Shown here: in pieces, positions 12,772 through 27,569 of the stretch
Numbering within the stretch: the stretch's first letter is position 1
Layout of the letters: every line of letters starts with the position of its first letter
Source: Alnus glutinosa
Lineage: Eukaryota > Streptophyta > Magnoliopsida > Fagales > Betulaceae
Direction: 5' to 3'
DNA: 64,000 bases
Assembly (NCBI RefSeq): GCF_958979055.1
Contig: NC_084894.1
Location: 625,001-689,000, forward strand
Translations under genes and position numbers: made by a program
Notes under the pieces: generated by a model
What the model was told of the DNA's origin: nothing
What the model saw: only the letters and a program-made list of their open reading frames with translations
Database searches by the model: none

Positions 12772-15700
12772 CGGGGGCGGAGGGAGGGGGGAGTAGGGGG
12801 GCAAATGCCCCCCCTCACTTCTTATAAATTTTTTTTGCAAGGGGTATATTTTTTTCTATACCCCTGAAATGCCCCCCTCCCCCTTTTTCATTTCTGTTTA
12901 CAGTTTACTTACTTTGTAAGAAGACTGAAAAAACAGGTAGGTTAGTTGTTCATAAAGATAAAGGTAGAAGACGACACTTTTTTTTTTTTTTTTCTTTATC
13001 CCAAAGTTCAAAACGCACCGTTCTAATAGAGTATGTGGAAGTGGATGCAATCATGATTCATACTGGCAGTGGCAGCAGCTATCAAGTAGACCGACTGACC
13101 GAGTGAGGAGTTGGTGGCTTGGAGCCTGCCGCTGGTGTGATCGTGTGAAGACGGAAGAGTCTTCTGTATTCACATTAAATGCAAGGCAAATAAACAAGTG
13201 AAGGGAAACTGTAAAAGACTAAAAGTTGTCCAACATTTAATGCAAAAGGCCAAAAAAAAAAAAAAGTTAAAAAACAAACCAAATCGTGCAAAAATTTAAT
13301 GAAAACCAAATATATTTAATGTAAATGAATCATCATGTGTACAAAACAAATAAATTAATGTAGAAAAAACAAATGAATTGAATTCTTTTTGTTTGGAAAA
13401 AAAAAATATATATCAATTAGTCATTATTAGTGTAGCGGTTGTAGCATGTGGGAATTGCGAATTGGGACGACGTGCGTGTCTCAGTAAACTCAGTCTAACA
13501 GTGCGACTTACTTGACAGCTAGAGGCAATTAAGTGTTGCATAAACTGCCGTGAGTGTCAAATCTCATTCAGAAATTTTAAAAATTTGAAGCTTTTAGACG
13601 GATGTTTGGTTAAACTTAAGTACTTAATACAAGAACAAAATTCAAGCAAGTTATCGACTGAGAGTCTTATATCAAAGAGAGGAAGAGGAGGTCCAGGAGG
13701 AGAAGGGGAGAAGGATCCGGCTTGTAAGTTACTCAGGCGTTAACTGTTAAAAGTTCATCTATTCAAATAAACCTTCAAAGTTCAACCTACCTATCATTCT
13801 ATCAGGTATGTAAATATGTATTTAACTTTTATCTTGATTGAGATTTAAACTTTTTTTATCTTTTGAATTTATTATTTTTTTATATTTAGATTGCTTTTAT
13901 TTTTAATAATTGTTTTTATATTTAATTGTTTATAAATATATATATAGACTTATAGTTTTGGTTTCATTTATCAATTGTATAAAATATATAATTGTAGTTG
14001 TGTGAGATTATGGAGATCAATGATTCAATTGAGCTACAATCAAATTCTAAACGAACTCGTATTGAGGTAGATTTAGCAAATCTGCCAACCGATCCAAGCT
14101 TAAGGAAAAAAATTTCTGATTACCATCCTAGTGATAGAGACAAAATTCGAAGAGCATATCTACAAAAAAAACCTTGTCAACCAGTTGAGCATAATTTTCC
14201 ACAAACACAATTTGGAAAAACATGGCGTCGTTTTAATCCAGCATGGTTCGAAGAATATTATGACTGGTTGGAATACAGCATTTTAAAAGATGCTGCGTAT
14301 TGCTTGTTTTGTTATCTCTTCAGACCGGACACTAGAAATCAAGCAGGAGGAGACTCATTTGTTACTGAAGGGTTTAAAAATTGGAAAAAGAGAGAAAAGT
14401 TACAGAGTCATGTGGGGACTCATAATAGTGCACATAATCAAGCTCGACGAAGATGTGAAGCTTTGTTAAATCAGAAACAAAGCATCATAACATTTTTTGA
14501 CAAGCAATCAGATCAACAAAAAAGGGACTATAGAACTCGTTTGAATGCATCAGTTGATTGTATTCGCTTTTTACAGCAACAAGGATTAGCATTCCGTGGC
14601 CATGATGAATCTAAAACCTAAAGTAATCAGGGAAATTTTCGTGAATTGTTGCATTTTATAGCGAAACATAATGAAGAAATTGACAAGGTAGTATTGGAAA
14701 ATGCTCCTAAAAATCATCAAATGACTGCACCGGACATTCAAAAAGAAATAGCAAATGCTGCAGCAAGTGAAACTCTATATGCTATTCTTAAAGATCTTGG
14801 AAACTCGTCATTTGCTATCCTAGTTGATGAAGCTCATGATATATCTGTTAAAGAACAATTGACAATTATTTTGCGATATGTAGATAAGAAGGGCCATGTG
14901 ATTGAACGTTTTTTAGGCATTAAACATGTTAGCAATACCACGGCTGCAACATTGAAGATAGCAATTGAGTCAGTACTTATCAAGCATCATTTAAGTATTA
15001 GCAGATTGAGAGGACAAGGATACGATGGAGCTAGCAATGTGCGAGGTGAGTTGAATGGACTTAAAACACTTATTTTGAATGAAAACTCATCTGCCTATTA
15101 TGTTCATTGCTTCGCACATCAGCTTCAATTGACTTTAGTTGCTGTTGCTAAAAATCACATCCAAATTGCAAACTTTTTTTAGCTTGGTTAATAGTGTTTT
15201 TAATGTTGTTGGAGCATCATGCAAGCGTCGTGACACACTTCGTGAAAAAAGAATTGCTGAAGTTGTTGAAGCACTACAAAATAATGAAATTTCTACTGGT
15301 CGTGGCTTGAATCAAGAAATGAATCTAAAGAGACCTGGAGATACGCGTTGGAGTTCTCATTATGGTGCAATTATTAATCTTATTATTATGTTTTCTTCTA
15401 TCATCGAGGCAGTTGAAGATATTGTGGAAGATGGTTTATATTCTGAACAGAGAGCAGAAGCAAATATATTGATTCAGTCGCTACAGACTTTTGAATTTGC
15501 TTTCAATTTACATTTAATGAAAAGTGTTTTGGGGATTACAAATGAGTTATCTCAAGCATTACAACGAAAAGATCAAAATATTCTAAATGCAATGAAGTTG
15601 GTTGAAGTTTCAAAGCAGCGTTTACAGGCTATGAGAGAAGAAGGATGGAACTCTTTATTTGAAGAAATTTATCTGTTTTGTGCCAAAAAAAATATTGTTG

Positions 15701-16498
15701 TGCCCAATATGGATGATATGTACCAATTTCGATCACAGAGAAAAGCTCAAAGCATGACAAATTTGCATCATTATCGTGTGGAGCTTTATTATACTGTTAT
15801 AGACATGCAACTCCAAGAACTTAACAGTCGCTTTACTGAGGCGAATTCTGAATTATTACTTTGTGTTGCGTGCTTGAGTCCGAATGACTTGTTTGCTGCC
15901 TTTAACAAGGATAATATACTTCGTCTTGCTCAGTTTTATCCGAATGATTTTTCAGCAATTCAACTTATGACTTTGGACAACCAACTTGAAACATATATCA
16001 TTGACATGCGTTCTAGTGAAGAATTTGCCACACTTAAAGGGATTGGACAACTTGCTGAGAAGATGGTGGAGATGAAAAAAGATATCACCTATCCATTGGT
16101 TTATTCATTGGTGACATTGTCATTGATTATACCAGTTGCGACAGCAACTGTTGAAAGAGCATTTTCAGCAATGAATATTGTTAAAAATCGTTTACGTAAC
16201 AGAATGGGAGATCAGTGGATGAATGATTGTTTGGTCACGTACATTGAGAAGGATATATTCAAGACTATCAATAATGAAAAAAATCATGCAACGATTTCAA
16301 GGAATGAAGACTCGTCAAGGACAACTCAATTAAATTGTAAGTTACATTTATATGTTTTAAAATTAATTTAATTTTGATCAATTATTTATTTATTGCGTTA
16401 GTTAAAATTTTTAATTAATTTTTGTTCAACTTTGATTTTTTTTATTCATTAATTTTTTTTTTTGACCCCCCTCACTTAAAATCCTGGCTCCGCCACTG
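12772..16498 (+). mobile_element. hAT-superfamily DNA transposon, 3.7 kb, with 8-bp TSD
   Basis: TAAGCACG occurs at 12764-12771 and again at 16499-16506, directly flanking the element: an 8-bp target-site duplication as expected for hAT. The ends are imperfect inverted repeats. The left end begins CGGGGGCGGAGGGAGG, and the reverse complement of the right end begins CAGTGGCGGAGCCAGG. A decayed hAT transposase frame fills 13998-16371. The left 1.2 kb is noncoding and probably held a 5' UTR. The element is structurally complete but its transposase is broken, so it could move only with help from elsewhere. Confidence 0.9.
13998..16371 (+). pseudogene. hAT transposase (zinc finger MYM-type protein 1-like), broken
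   Basis: Three adjoining frames form one protein of about 790 residues. The N-terminal part (13998-14621) has a TTF-type zinc-finger region with CLFCYLF and the KNWKK motif. The middle (14646-15182) is DUF4371-like, with FAILVDEAHDISVKEQL and CFAHQLQLTLVAVA. The C-terminal part (15139-16371) ends in the hAT dimerisation motif (residues PVATATVERAFSAMN at about 16130). Two lesions are visible: an in-frame TAA at 14619-14621 with homology continuing directly after it, and a frameshift at the 7-T run 15174-15180. Few lesions suggest recent inactivation. Proteins of this family are encoded by transposons and should not be read as host genes. Confidence 0.88.
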
Positions 16499-16803
16499 TA
16501 AGCACGTGATTGGAGTAACTAAAGTTACTAAGAAAAATATTAATACACTCTAATCACGTAGTGACATGAAGAGTATTCTTAACAAAAAAAAAAAAAAAAA
16601 AATGCTAACATTTAAGGTTACAAGGAAGTGTATTATTATTATTATTTTTTATTTTTTTTTAAAAAAGGTTACAAGGTATAAATATATGATTAGAATCCTG
16701 TTTGGTTAAAAATAAATAAATTAATACACTCGAACCATATACCGACAGTATAATAAATAAGTTAAAAAATAAAGAGATGTAAAGCACATGTCTTGCTAGT
16801 GGG

Positions 16804-16838
16804 CACGTGTCATACAAACCCTAGACGCTATATATAAT
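16804..16838 (+). promoter_or_regulatory. G-box, telo-box and TATA box upstream of the SR-protein gene
   Basis: CACGTG (G-box) at 16804-16809, AAACCCTA (telo-box-like) at 16816-16823 and TATATATAAT at 16829-16838 lie in this order. An apparent 5' UTR exon follows. Start of transcription about 30 bp after the TATA box would fall near 16865. This is a plausible core promoter; binding is not shown. Confidence 0.55.
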
Positions 16839-17134
16839 GCGCACGCACCAGCCTTACAAGGGGATACACGCAGGCACTCGAGAATAGCCGTCTCAGTGTA
16901 AAGCGTATACAAACCAAACGTCTAGCTCTCGCTTTTCCCCAAATTCTCGCCCGCCGCACCAAACCCTCGCCGATTTGCACCTTTCAGGTCTCTCTCTCTC
17001 TCTGTGTATATACGCTAGTGCAGTAGTTAGGGTTTAGGGATTTATGTTGTGCCCTAATTTATTTTCTTTTCTTTTTGTTTCGAATGCTCAATTTACGTCC
17101 CCGTTCACGGTTCTCTAAATTATTAATTCGACCA

Positions 17135-17647
17135 GTGTTCGATTTAGTATAGCTGTTTCGTTTTGGCGGATGAATGGTTTTACTATTATTTTGGGGATTG
17201 TTGCATTGTTTCTAGGGTTTTACTGTGCTGGTTTGAGTAATTGGAATTTCATTAAATTTGAATTGCGTGAATGTAATATGTGTTGAAGTGAGAAAGGAGT
17301 AGAGAAGAAAAGAAAAGAAAAAAGAAGATTTATTTTATTGTACGGAAATTCGATTGTGTGTTTGAATCATTATGTTCTGTAGCGTATATAGTGTTCGATT
17401 TAGTATAGCTGTTTCGTTTTGGCGGATGAATGGTTTTACTATTATTTTGGGGATTGTTGCATTGTTTCTAGGGTTTTACTGCGCTGGTTTGAGTAATTGG
17501 AATTTCATTAAATTTGAATTGCGTGAATGTAATATGTGTTGAAGTGAGAAAAGAGTAGAGAAGAAAAGAAAAGAAAAAAGAAGATTTATTTTATTGTACG
17601 GAAATTCGATTTTGTGTGTTTGAATCATTATGTTCTGTAGCGTATAT
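17135..17647. repeat. 256-bp tandem duplication in the 5' UTR intron of the SR gene
   Basis: 17135-17390 and 17391-17647 are two head-to-tail copies, both beginning GTGTTCGATTTAGTATAGCT. I see only a handful of differences (one T/C, one G/A, two extra T in copy 2), about 98% identity by eye. The unit lies entirely in the predicted first intron, between the noncoding first exon (donor about 16987) and the acceptor at 18260-18261. Confidence 0.92.
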
Positions 17648-18279
17648 TTATGTGAATCTAATATGTTTGTAAGAGATCTAGAATGTTGACTTACTATTTA
17701 TGTCCATGACCAAATTGTTAAGAAGACTTTATGGGCTATTTTTTTCTTTCTTTTTGGAATACTTTTTTTTTTTTTTTTAACTAAATTGTGATGTAATTTA
17801 CTTTGGGTGATTGAAATATATGATATGTTTGTAAAGGAATAACCAGAAGTTACTTTTTCTGGGTTTTGAAAGAAAGGAAGCAATATAACTAATAATGAAT
17901 AATTTTTTTTTGAGGGAGGGGGTGGGGGATAATAAACTTGCCTGTCTTGTAATTTGTTGGGTTGAACAATGCGATGTTGCAGAATAAATTATTTTGTTCT
18001 AAAAGAAACGGTTTAGGAATTATAATAGATTGTCCAGCTTTTGATAAAAATACTTGACATTAGACATTGTGGTGTACATGTTAGTTACCTTATTAGTATA
18101 TTTTTTTGATTTAACTGTTTAATTTGATAGCAAGCTTTTTGAATAAATAGCCACTTGAGATTATGGCTTAAGTTTGTCATGTGTGATCTTGGTTACTTTA
18201 CTTGTTTGCCTTTTTATTTTTTAGTTTCATATTATAATGGATCTCTTGAAATTGTTTACAGGGCAAACTGCTATCTATA

Positions 18280-22076
<3,797 letters not shown>

Positions 22077-25000
22077 TCCACTTGAAACAGACCACTCTTA
22101 TGCTAGCTTTTTGTTGGATCTTGTTTGCACTTTCTGTCAATCGTGTTTGTTTCTGTTCTGTTCTGTTAGTTGAATTTGATCTAGATTCTGTTTCTGTAAT
22201 GATATTTTAGAGTATGTTTATTGGTTGCATGTGGGTTTTGGAAGATCTTGAATCTGTGATGTATTTTGAAAGGGGGATGTTCAAAACTATGGTTGATAGG
22301 AATTGACTGGAGTTACTAATGTGTTGTTTCATGTCAATCTAAACATTACAATAGAACAGAGGGTGTGCATTAAGAGAACCAGACTGAGGAGCATGACGAA
22401 GGCAATTAACCACGGAGATAATATTAATTTTGCAATTATGTCAATCCCGTGATATTGAGAAGAGTCAATGATTTTTTTAGAAGACTTTGTGGTTTTTTCA
22501 TAAGGTTGACATTCAAGTTCAGTAAGGTCGAGAAGATCAGCAAATAATTATGTTATGACAGGTGCCATTGCTGTACTGTTAATGTTGCAGTGATTAGTTT
22601 CTATCCATCACTTATAATTTTGGATTTCCAAGAAACTTGCAGCAATTAGACTCATCTTTGGTCATTAATGGTTAAAGTCCTTCGTAGTGGACACGAGTGT
22701 CGGACACTAATACAAGACTCTACAATTACTTTACAAATCGATACAATTTTTTTTTTTTCTTTTCAAATTGATGTGATAGTTTATGTTTGTTATAAAGGGA
22801 CTGGTTTGAGCTGTTATTTTGAATTGTTAGCAATCTAGAACCAAGAATGTGAGTGTACTTGCGGAGTTCACTGTCTAAGCAAATATCAAGATAATTTGTC
22901 AATAGGTGGGACTCATAAGAATTCTCTTACATTTGTTGTTTAAGTTACAAGTAATTTGGACAATGAATTCCGGATAAGGTTGCACATGTCTTGCTTTTAT
23001 GTCTGCCCTTTTCCTTCTATTATGTCTGTCGTTTTCCTTTTATTTTTTATTTTTTATTTTTTATAAAAATAAAAATTGTAAGCATCGTTTGATAAGCATA
23101 AGCAAGTTGAATAGGCCTTGGAAAAAAAAAATTTATTTTATACTTTCACCGGCCAGTGCTCATGAGAGCTACCAAACAAGCCTAAACTGTTTCTTTTGAC
23201 TGTAATGTAAACAGTATTCTGTTTTCCTTGGTGGGGGGGATCTTAAATCTTTGTTGCCGTTAGTAAAAAGGAGTTGCAAAAAGAGTGTATCTATAAAGAG
23301 GAAAGAACTTTTGACGTTTGGTATCCACAAAATTTCACTTTACAACTAAGCAGCATATGTGCTTATTGTGTTATCTCTTCAATTTGATTCTCTCCTCGTT
23401 ATGTTATTTGGGACCCATTTGTGTTAAATTGAAATGATTTATGACACCCTGCTTGTTACTTTTGTGGGTTTGGTCTAAACTATGTTTTTCTTTTGGCAGC
23501 CAAATGAAAAAGGTTGACCCCCACCTTCAAATAGCCCTCCGGCCTCCAACTAAAACCACTGACTTCGAAATATGATAATTTCAATTTCAAATAAAGTTGA
23601 GAGAAACCATTTTATACTTTCATATTAAATGTTATAGCGTTTAATGGTATACATGGGTACTATAGTATTTAAAATTTTTAATTAACGTGTCAATGTATGC
23701 AATATATACACACCGGCAGATAGTGTGAAGTCTAATATTATAGAGATTTTGAACTTGTCCATTAAAAAAAGTGAGATACTTACCCAAAAAAAAAAAAAAA
23801 AAAAAAAGATTTTGAACCATGAAATGCAGAAAGATCCATATCCACCAAGTCCAGCAAAGAAACTTAATAACAAAAGATATATAACCATGAAAGCTCAAAA
23901 TAATTTTTTTATTTTTTATTTTTATTTTTTATACTAATGCCACGCATATTATTAAAATCATACTTAGAATTCATATAAACAGCTTAATGGCACACTCCAT
24001 GTGTCAAATACACAAAATATGAAATTATGGGTTAAGAGGCGAAATCAGCGACCTCGGGGGCCATGGCCCCCTTGTTCCGTCCATGTTAGTAAGGGTGGTT
24101 GCTGATCTTCTCTTTCACTACCCATTTATTGTACTTCCTAAATTCCTGATTTTGAATATATACAAGGACCCATTCATAATTTCATACATTGGCCTTTCAT
24201 GAGAAATTCTTATTCTGTCCTTGCATGTGTTAGGCATAAGGTACAAAGCTATGACACTATCCCGCATGAATCCATAGAAAGAGTTAAATTTCACTCCAAA
24301 TTGGTCGCCATTTGTTCCAGAGCCACCTACATTACTATCTCTGGAGTTTTCTAACCAATAGAAGATCAACTTCCTCAGTAATCAGCAGCAACAACTGTTC
24401 TATTCTATGTGGGCCCTTTTCGAAGGCCCATTAAAAAAACAATTTTCTAAATTATTATTTTTTTGTTATGGGCCTAAAAACCCATTAAAAAAAAAAAAGC
24501 TCACCACAAACTTAGACTCATAGCTCTTATTCTCTTAAATTAAAAATCCCCTAATAATAATTGAACTAATTATGAAGGGGTGACCTTTTGGGTATCTTTC
24601 TTCATAAACTTGATTAGAACCGTTCTCACGAGGCCATGACTTTTCAACTCCTTCAAGCTCACAAATATGACTTTTGGAGGGAAAATCACCAAAATGGTCT
24701 CTTGCATGGCTCTTATGTAATAATATTATGTCAATAAATATTAAAAAAAATAAATAAATAATAAGTAACTAAGTGAATGAGCGAAAATCTCGATGCGTGC
24801 CACTAAGATTCATGCATCCATACTTTTTAAACAAAAGAAAATAGGACCGTGTCTGTTTCTGTGTGTCTGTTGACTGTAACACCCAGTTGGTCAGATTAAG
24901 AGAGAAGCTGCCATTGGAGGTTTCTTCATCTCTTGTCACCTTCTGTTTATTTTGGGTCTCCCCTGTAACCTTTCATTAGTATTGTTAAATCTGAGTTATG

Positions 25001-25240
25001 TTTGTTTTATAATATAATTGGTAAAGTGGGGTATAGTTTGTAAGAATTATTATTTTTCTTTTTCCCAAAAAGGGTTTGTATAGCTCTCGAAGTTTGTTTT
25101 TTGTGGTGTTCTGGCTTCCACATTTAAGGAATAGGTCTTTTACCTTGGTGGGGGCTTTGATAATCTTTCTAGGTTCTTTCTTAGATTCCTTGTTCTGGGA
25201 ACTTAGTTTTGTGTCTCAAGTTTAACTTTGTTAGTGTTTC
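22077..25240. other. SCL 3' flank and intergenic region, no gene recognised
   Basis: The first few hundred bases after 22076 are probably the 3' UTR of the SR gene. Beyond that there are A/T runs (for example 23784-23807) and no coding frame I can assign. A minus-strand frame at 24118-24369 (83 codons) matches nothing I know. Confidence 0.5.
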
Positions 25241-25328
25241 TGTGGGGTTTTGTTTTGCTAGTTCTTTGGAAGCGCCAAGCGGTACAGTGTAGATAGCTCA
25301 GTCCCTTCAGCTGGGCAAGTTGGATCAG
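25241..25328 (+). other. Probable 5' untranslated exon of the beta-1,3-glucanase gene
   Basis: A balanced-composition segment ends in a good donor (CAG followed by GTACTC) at 25328/25329. It would splice to the acceptor at 27503-27504, giving a 5' UTR intron of about 2.2 kb. The left limit is a guess. Supported only by splice signals and base composition. Confidence 0.4.
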
Positions 25329-25999
25329 GTACTCTTTCTCTGTTCACTCTTCATTTCTACATCTGGGTTCAGTTTTTCTTCTTTCCTTTTCCTTTGGGTT
25401 TATCGGTTCTTTGATAATTGATTTTTTTGGGTTTTGGCTGGCATCTGGGTGCTTTTCAATTTGATTTTTTTTAGGGGAAGTTGGGGATTGTGCTCCTGGG
25501 TTTTCTGACTTTTGGCGTTTTATTTATTGTTTTGTACTTCTTTTTGTTTTCCTTGAGGTACTGGATTTTTATTTTTACCTTTTTAAAATATTGAATGGCT
25601 GATTTGCATGTAAAGACTAGAATTATTTTATTACTGTTAGATTTTAGATTATTCAGGCTCAGCTTTGGAGGTATAAAACTTGTCTCTTTGTTTCTTGCAA
25701 TTATGAGTAGGAATATCTACCCGAAAGGTTGTACATTCCAGCTTTTATGCCTTGTTATTTGTAGTTTTATTTGCTTGGAATTGAGTTTCGCAATCAGTCC
25801 CTGTATTGGCTTATGCAATAGTAGTTTAGTATTGGGGTTTAGGGTTTGTGAGAGTTGAATGTACAGCTTGGGAAGTATTTTCTCAGGTTTGGGCCTAACT
25901 GTTAGGTTTTATGTTGGCTAATTCATTGTCAAAATTAAGTTGGTTGTAAGTTTAGGTTTAGTTGATTAAGTTGGAACTTGATTTGGTGTTTAAAGTTGA

Positions 26000-27190
26000 A
26001 GAACTGAAGTTGCCGTTCGCAAGATGGTTGATAGCCGATTGAACTCGATCTACAAGGAAATTCAAGATTTGAGAATTGACATCCGAGAGCTTCGGTCGTT
26101 GGAAGTTCGAATGGAGGTCTTCATACTTCAGAAATTCAAGTTCCTGAGAAGGCCGGTCGTACCAAGTCCGAACGAGGAAGAAGTTAGGGTGTTTACAAGT
26201 CTACCTGAGAGCCTTGGTTGCAAGACCATTCGAAGTTCGTTCAAACGGAGATGTTTCACAAGAGCCGCATAGAAGCTTGGTTACAAGCTGTTCGCAGAAG
26301 GTTCAAACACTATCTTTATTGTGGTAGGTCCGAGACACTCGGTTGTAACTCCGATCGTACCATGTTTGACCGTTGCCGCTTAGAAAACCGTGAAACCATA
26401 GCACGTGTTCGAACTCTTTACTCACCTGTTTGAATGTTGTGGCTTTAACTGAGTTTTTTCATAAGCCGACTTGCACGAAATTCTGAGTTTTTCCTAGGGT
26501 CTATATAAGCGTCATTATACACGATTTTCATATGACCCTTTGGATGTTATTTTGTGCTCTTGGAGAGAACCTTAGATTTACTATGCCTTCATTCTTAAAC
26601 CTTTCCTAGACTTTGTTTAAACCACACAAATGAAAACAAACAACCTTTAGCCACTAGAGTTTCGGGTTGCAGAGGAAATTTGATAAAAAAAAGAAAAGAA
26701 GGATTTGCCAGAGTTTTGGAGCTACCGCGGTAAGAAACAAACGAGTCGTTTGTTGGGTACAATTCATGTTTACTACAAAGGTTTAGTAAGTATAACTGAT
26801 TATAATTTGAATCTTTTATGGTGGATAAGTTTCCTGGGTTTGGCTGCTGTTGGAGTGATTCTACTTTTGAAGAGTTCTTAAAAAAGTTTTTACTTCGTCA
26901 CCAAAATTAATGTGTTTGATATCTTTACTGTTTTATTTGATTTTGGTGATTGTGTGTGTGGTTGCAATAATTTTACTAGTTGTGATTGTTGGAAAACACC
27001 TATTCACCAAAAAGACAAGGTTTCCACTTTGTCACCAAAATTGATGTGTTTGATATCTTTACTGTTTAATTTGATTTTGATGATTGTGTGTGGTTGCAAT
27101 AATTTTACTCGTCGCGATTGTTGGAAAACACCTATTCACCCCCCTTTAGGTGTTATTTGGCGTCATTAGGTGAATTTCACTAACAATGTT
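26000..27190 (+). mobile_element. Possible retroelement (LTR-like) remnant in the 5' UTR intron
   Basis: This block is richer in CG-containing words than the flanking intron. It contains a TATA-like CTATATAAG at about 26502, and it ends in a C-rich stretch (TTCACCCCCCTTTAGGTG) resembling regions near LTR ends of some plant copia elements. It also contains a 134-bp direct duplication (26888-27145). No TG..CA termini with a matching target duplication were found, so the class and borders are uncertain. Confidence 0.3.
26888..27145. repeat. Direct duplication, period 134 bp
   Basis: 26888-27011 and 27022-27145 repeat the same text: GTCACCAAAATT, then GTGTTTGATATCTTTACTGT, then GTGTGGTTGCAATAATTTTA, ending TTGGAAAACACCTATTCACC. 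A handful of substitutions and short indels separate the copies. Confidence 0.85.
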
Positions 27191-27569
27191 ATATCTAATC
27201 TCATTGTTGTCATTACTACTTGATGCGAGATTCATACTTAACTGACTTAACCAACTACACCACTTACACTTGAATATTCTAAGAAATCTCCCATTTCACT
27301 TGTGAAAATGCAACTACACGGCTATCCTACCCCTTGAACAGAAGCCTTTCTCAATCCAATATGATTTTTAGTTCATACTAAATGTTTCTTTAAGTTCCCC
27401 CTCCCCCTCCCCTCCTGTGTTATCCTTATGTTGTTTGCTTTATCTTAAGTATGTTGGCTATTAGGATCTGATTGCATTTGGTATGTGCTTGCTGAATTTG
27501 GCAGTTTGAGGTTCCTCTAAGAGTGAAAGGCTCAGAAGTGGAGGCTAGATTGACTTTTTCTTGGATCGG

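Noticed and set aside
24118-24369. 83-codon minus-strand frame
   Set aside because: No homology recognised and no splice partners; too short to support as a gene.
26024-26433. Plus-strand frames of 71-82 codons
   Set aside because: They lie within the suspected retroelement remnant in the glucanase leader intron, overlap each other and lack recognisable domains.
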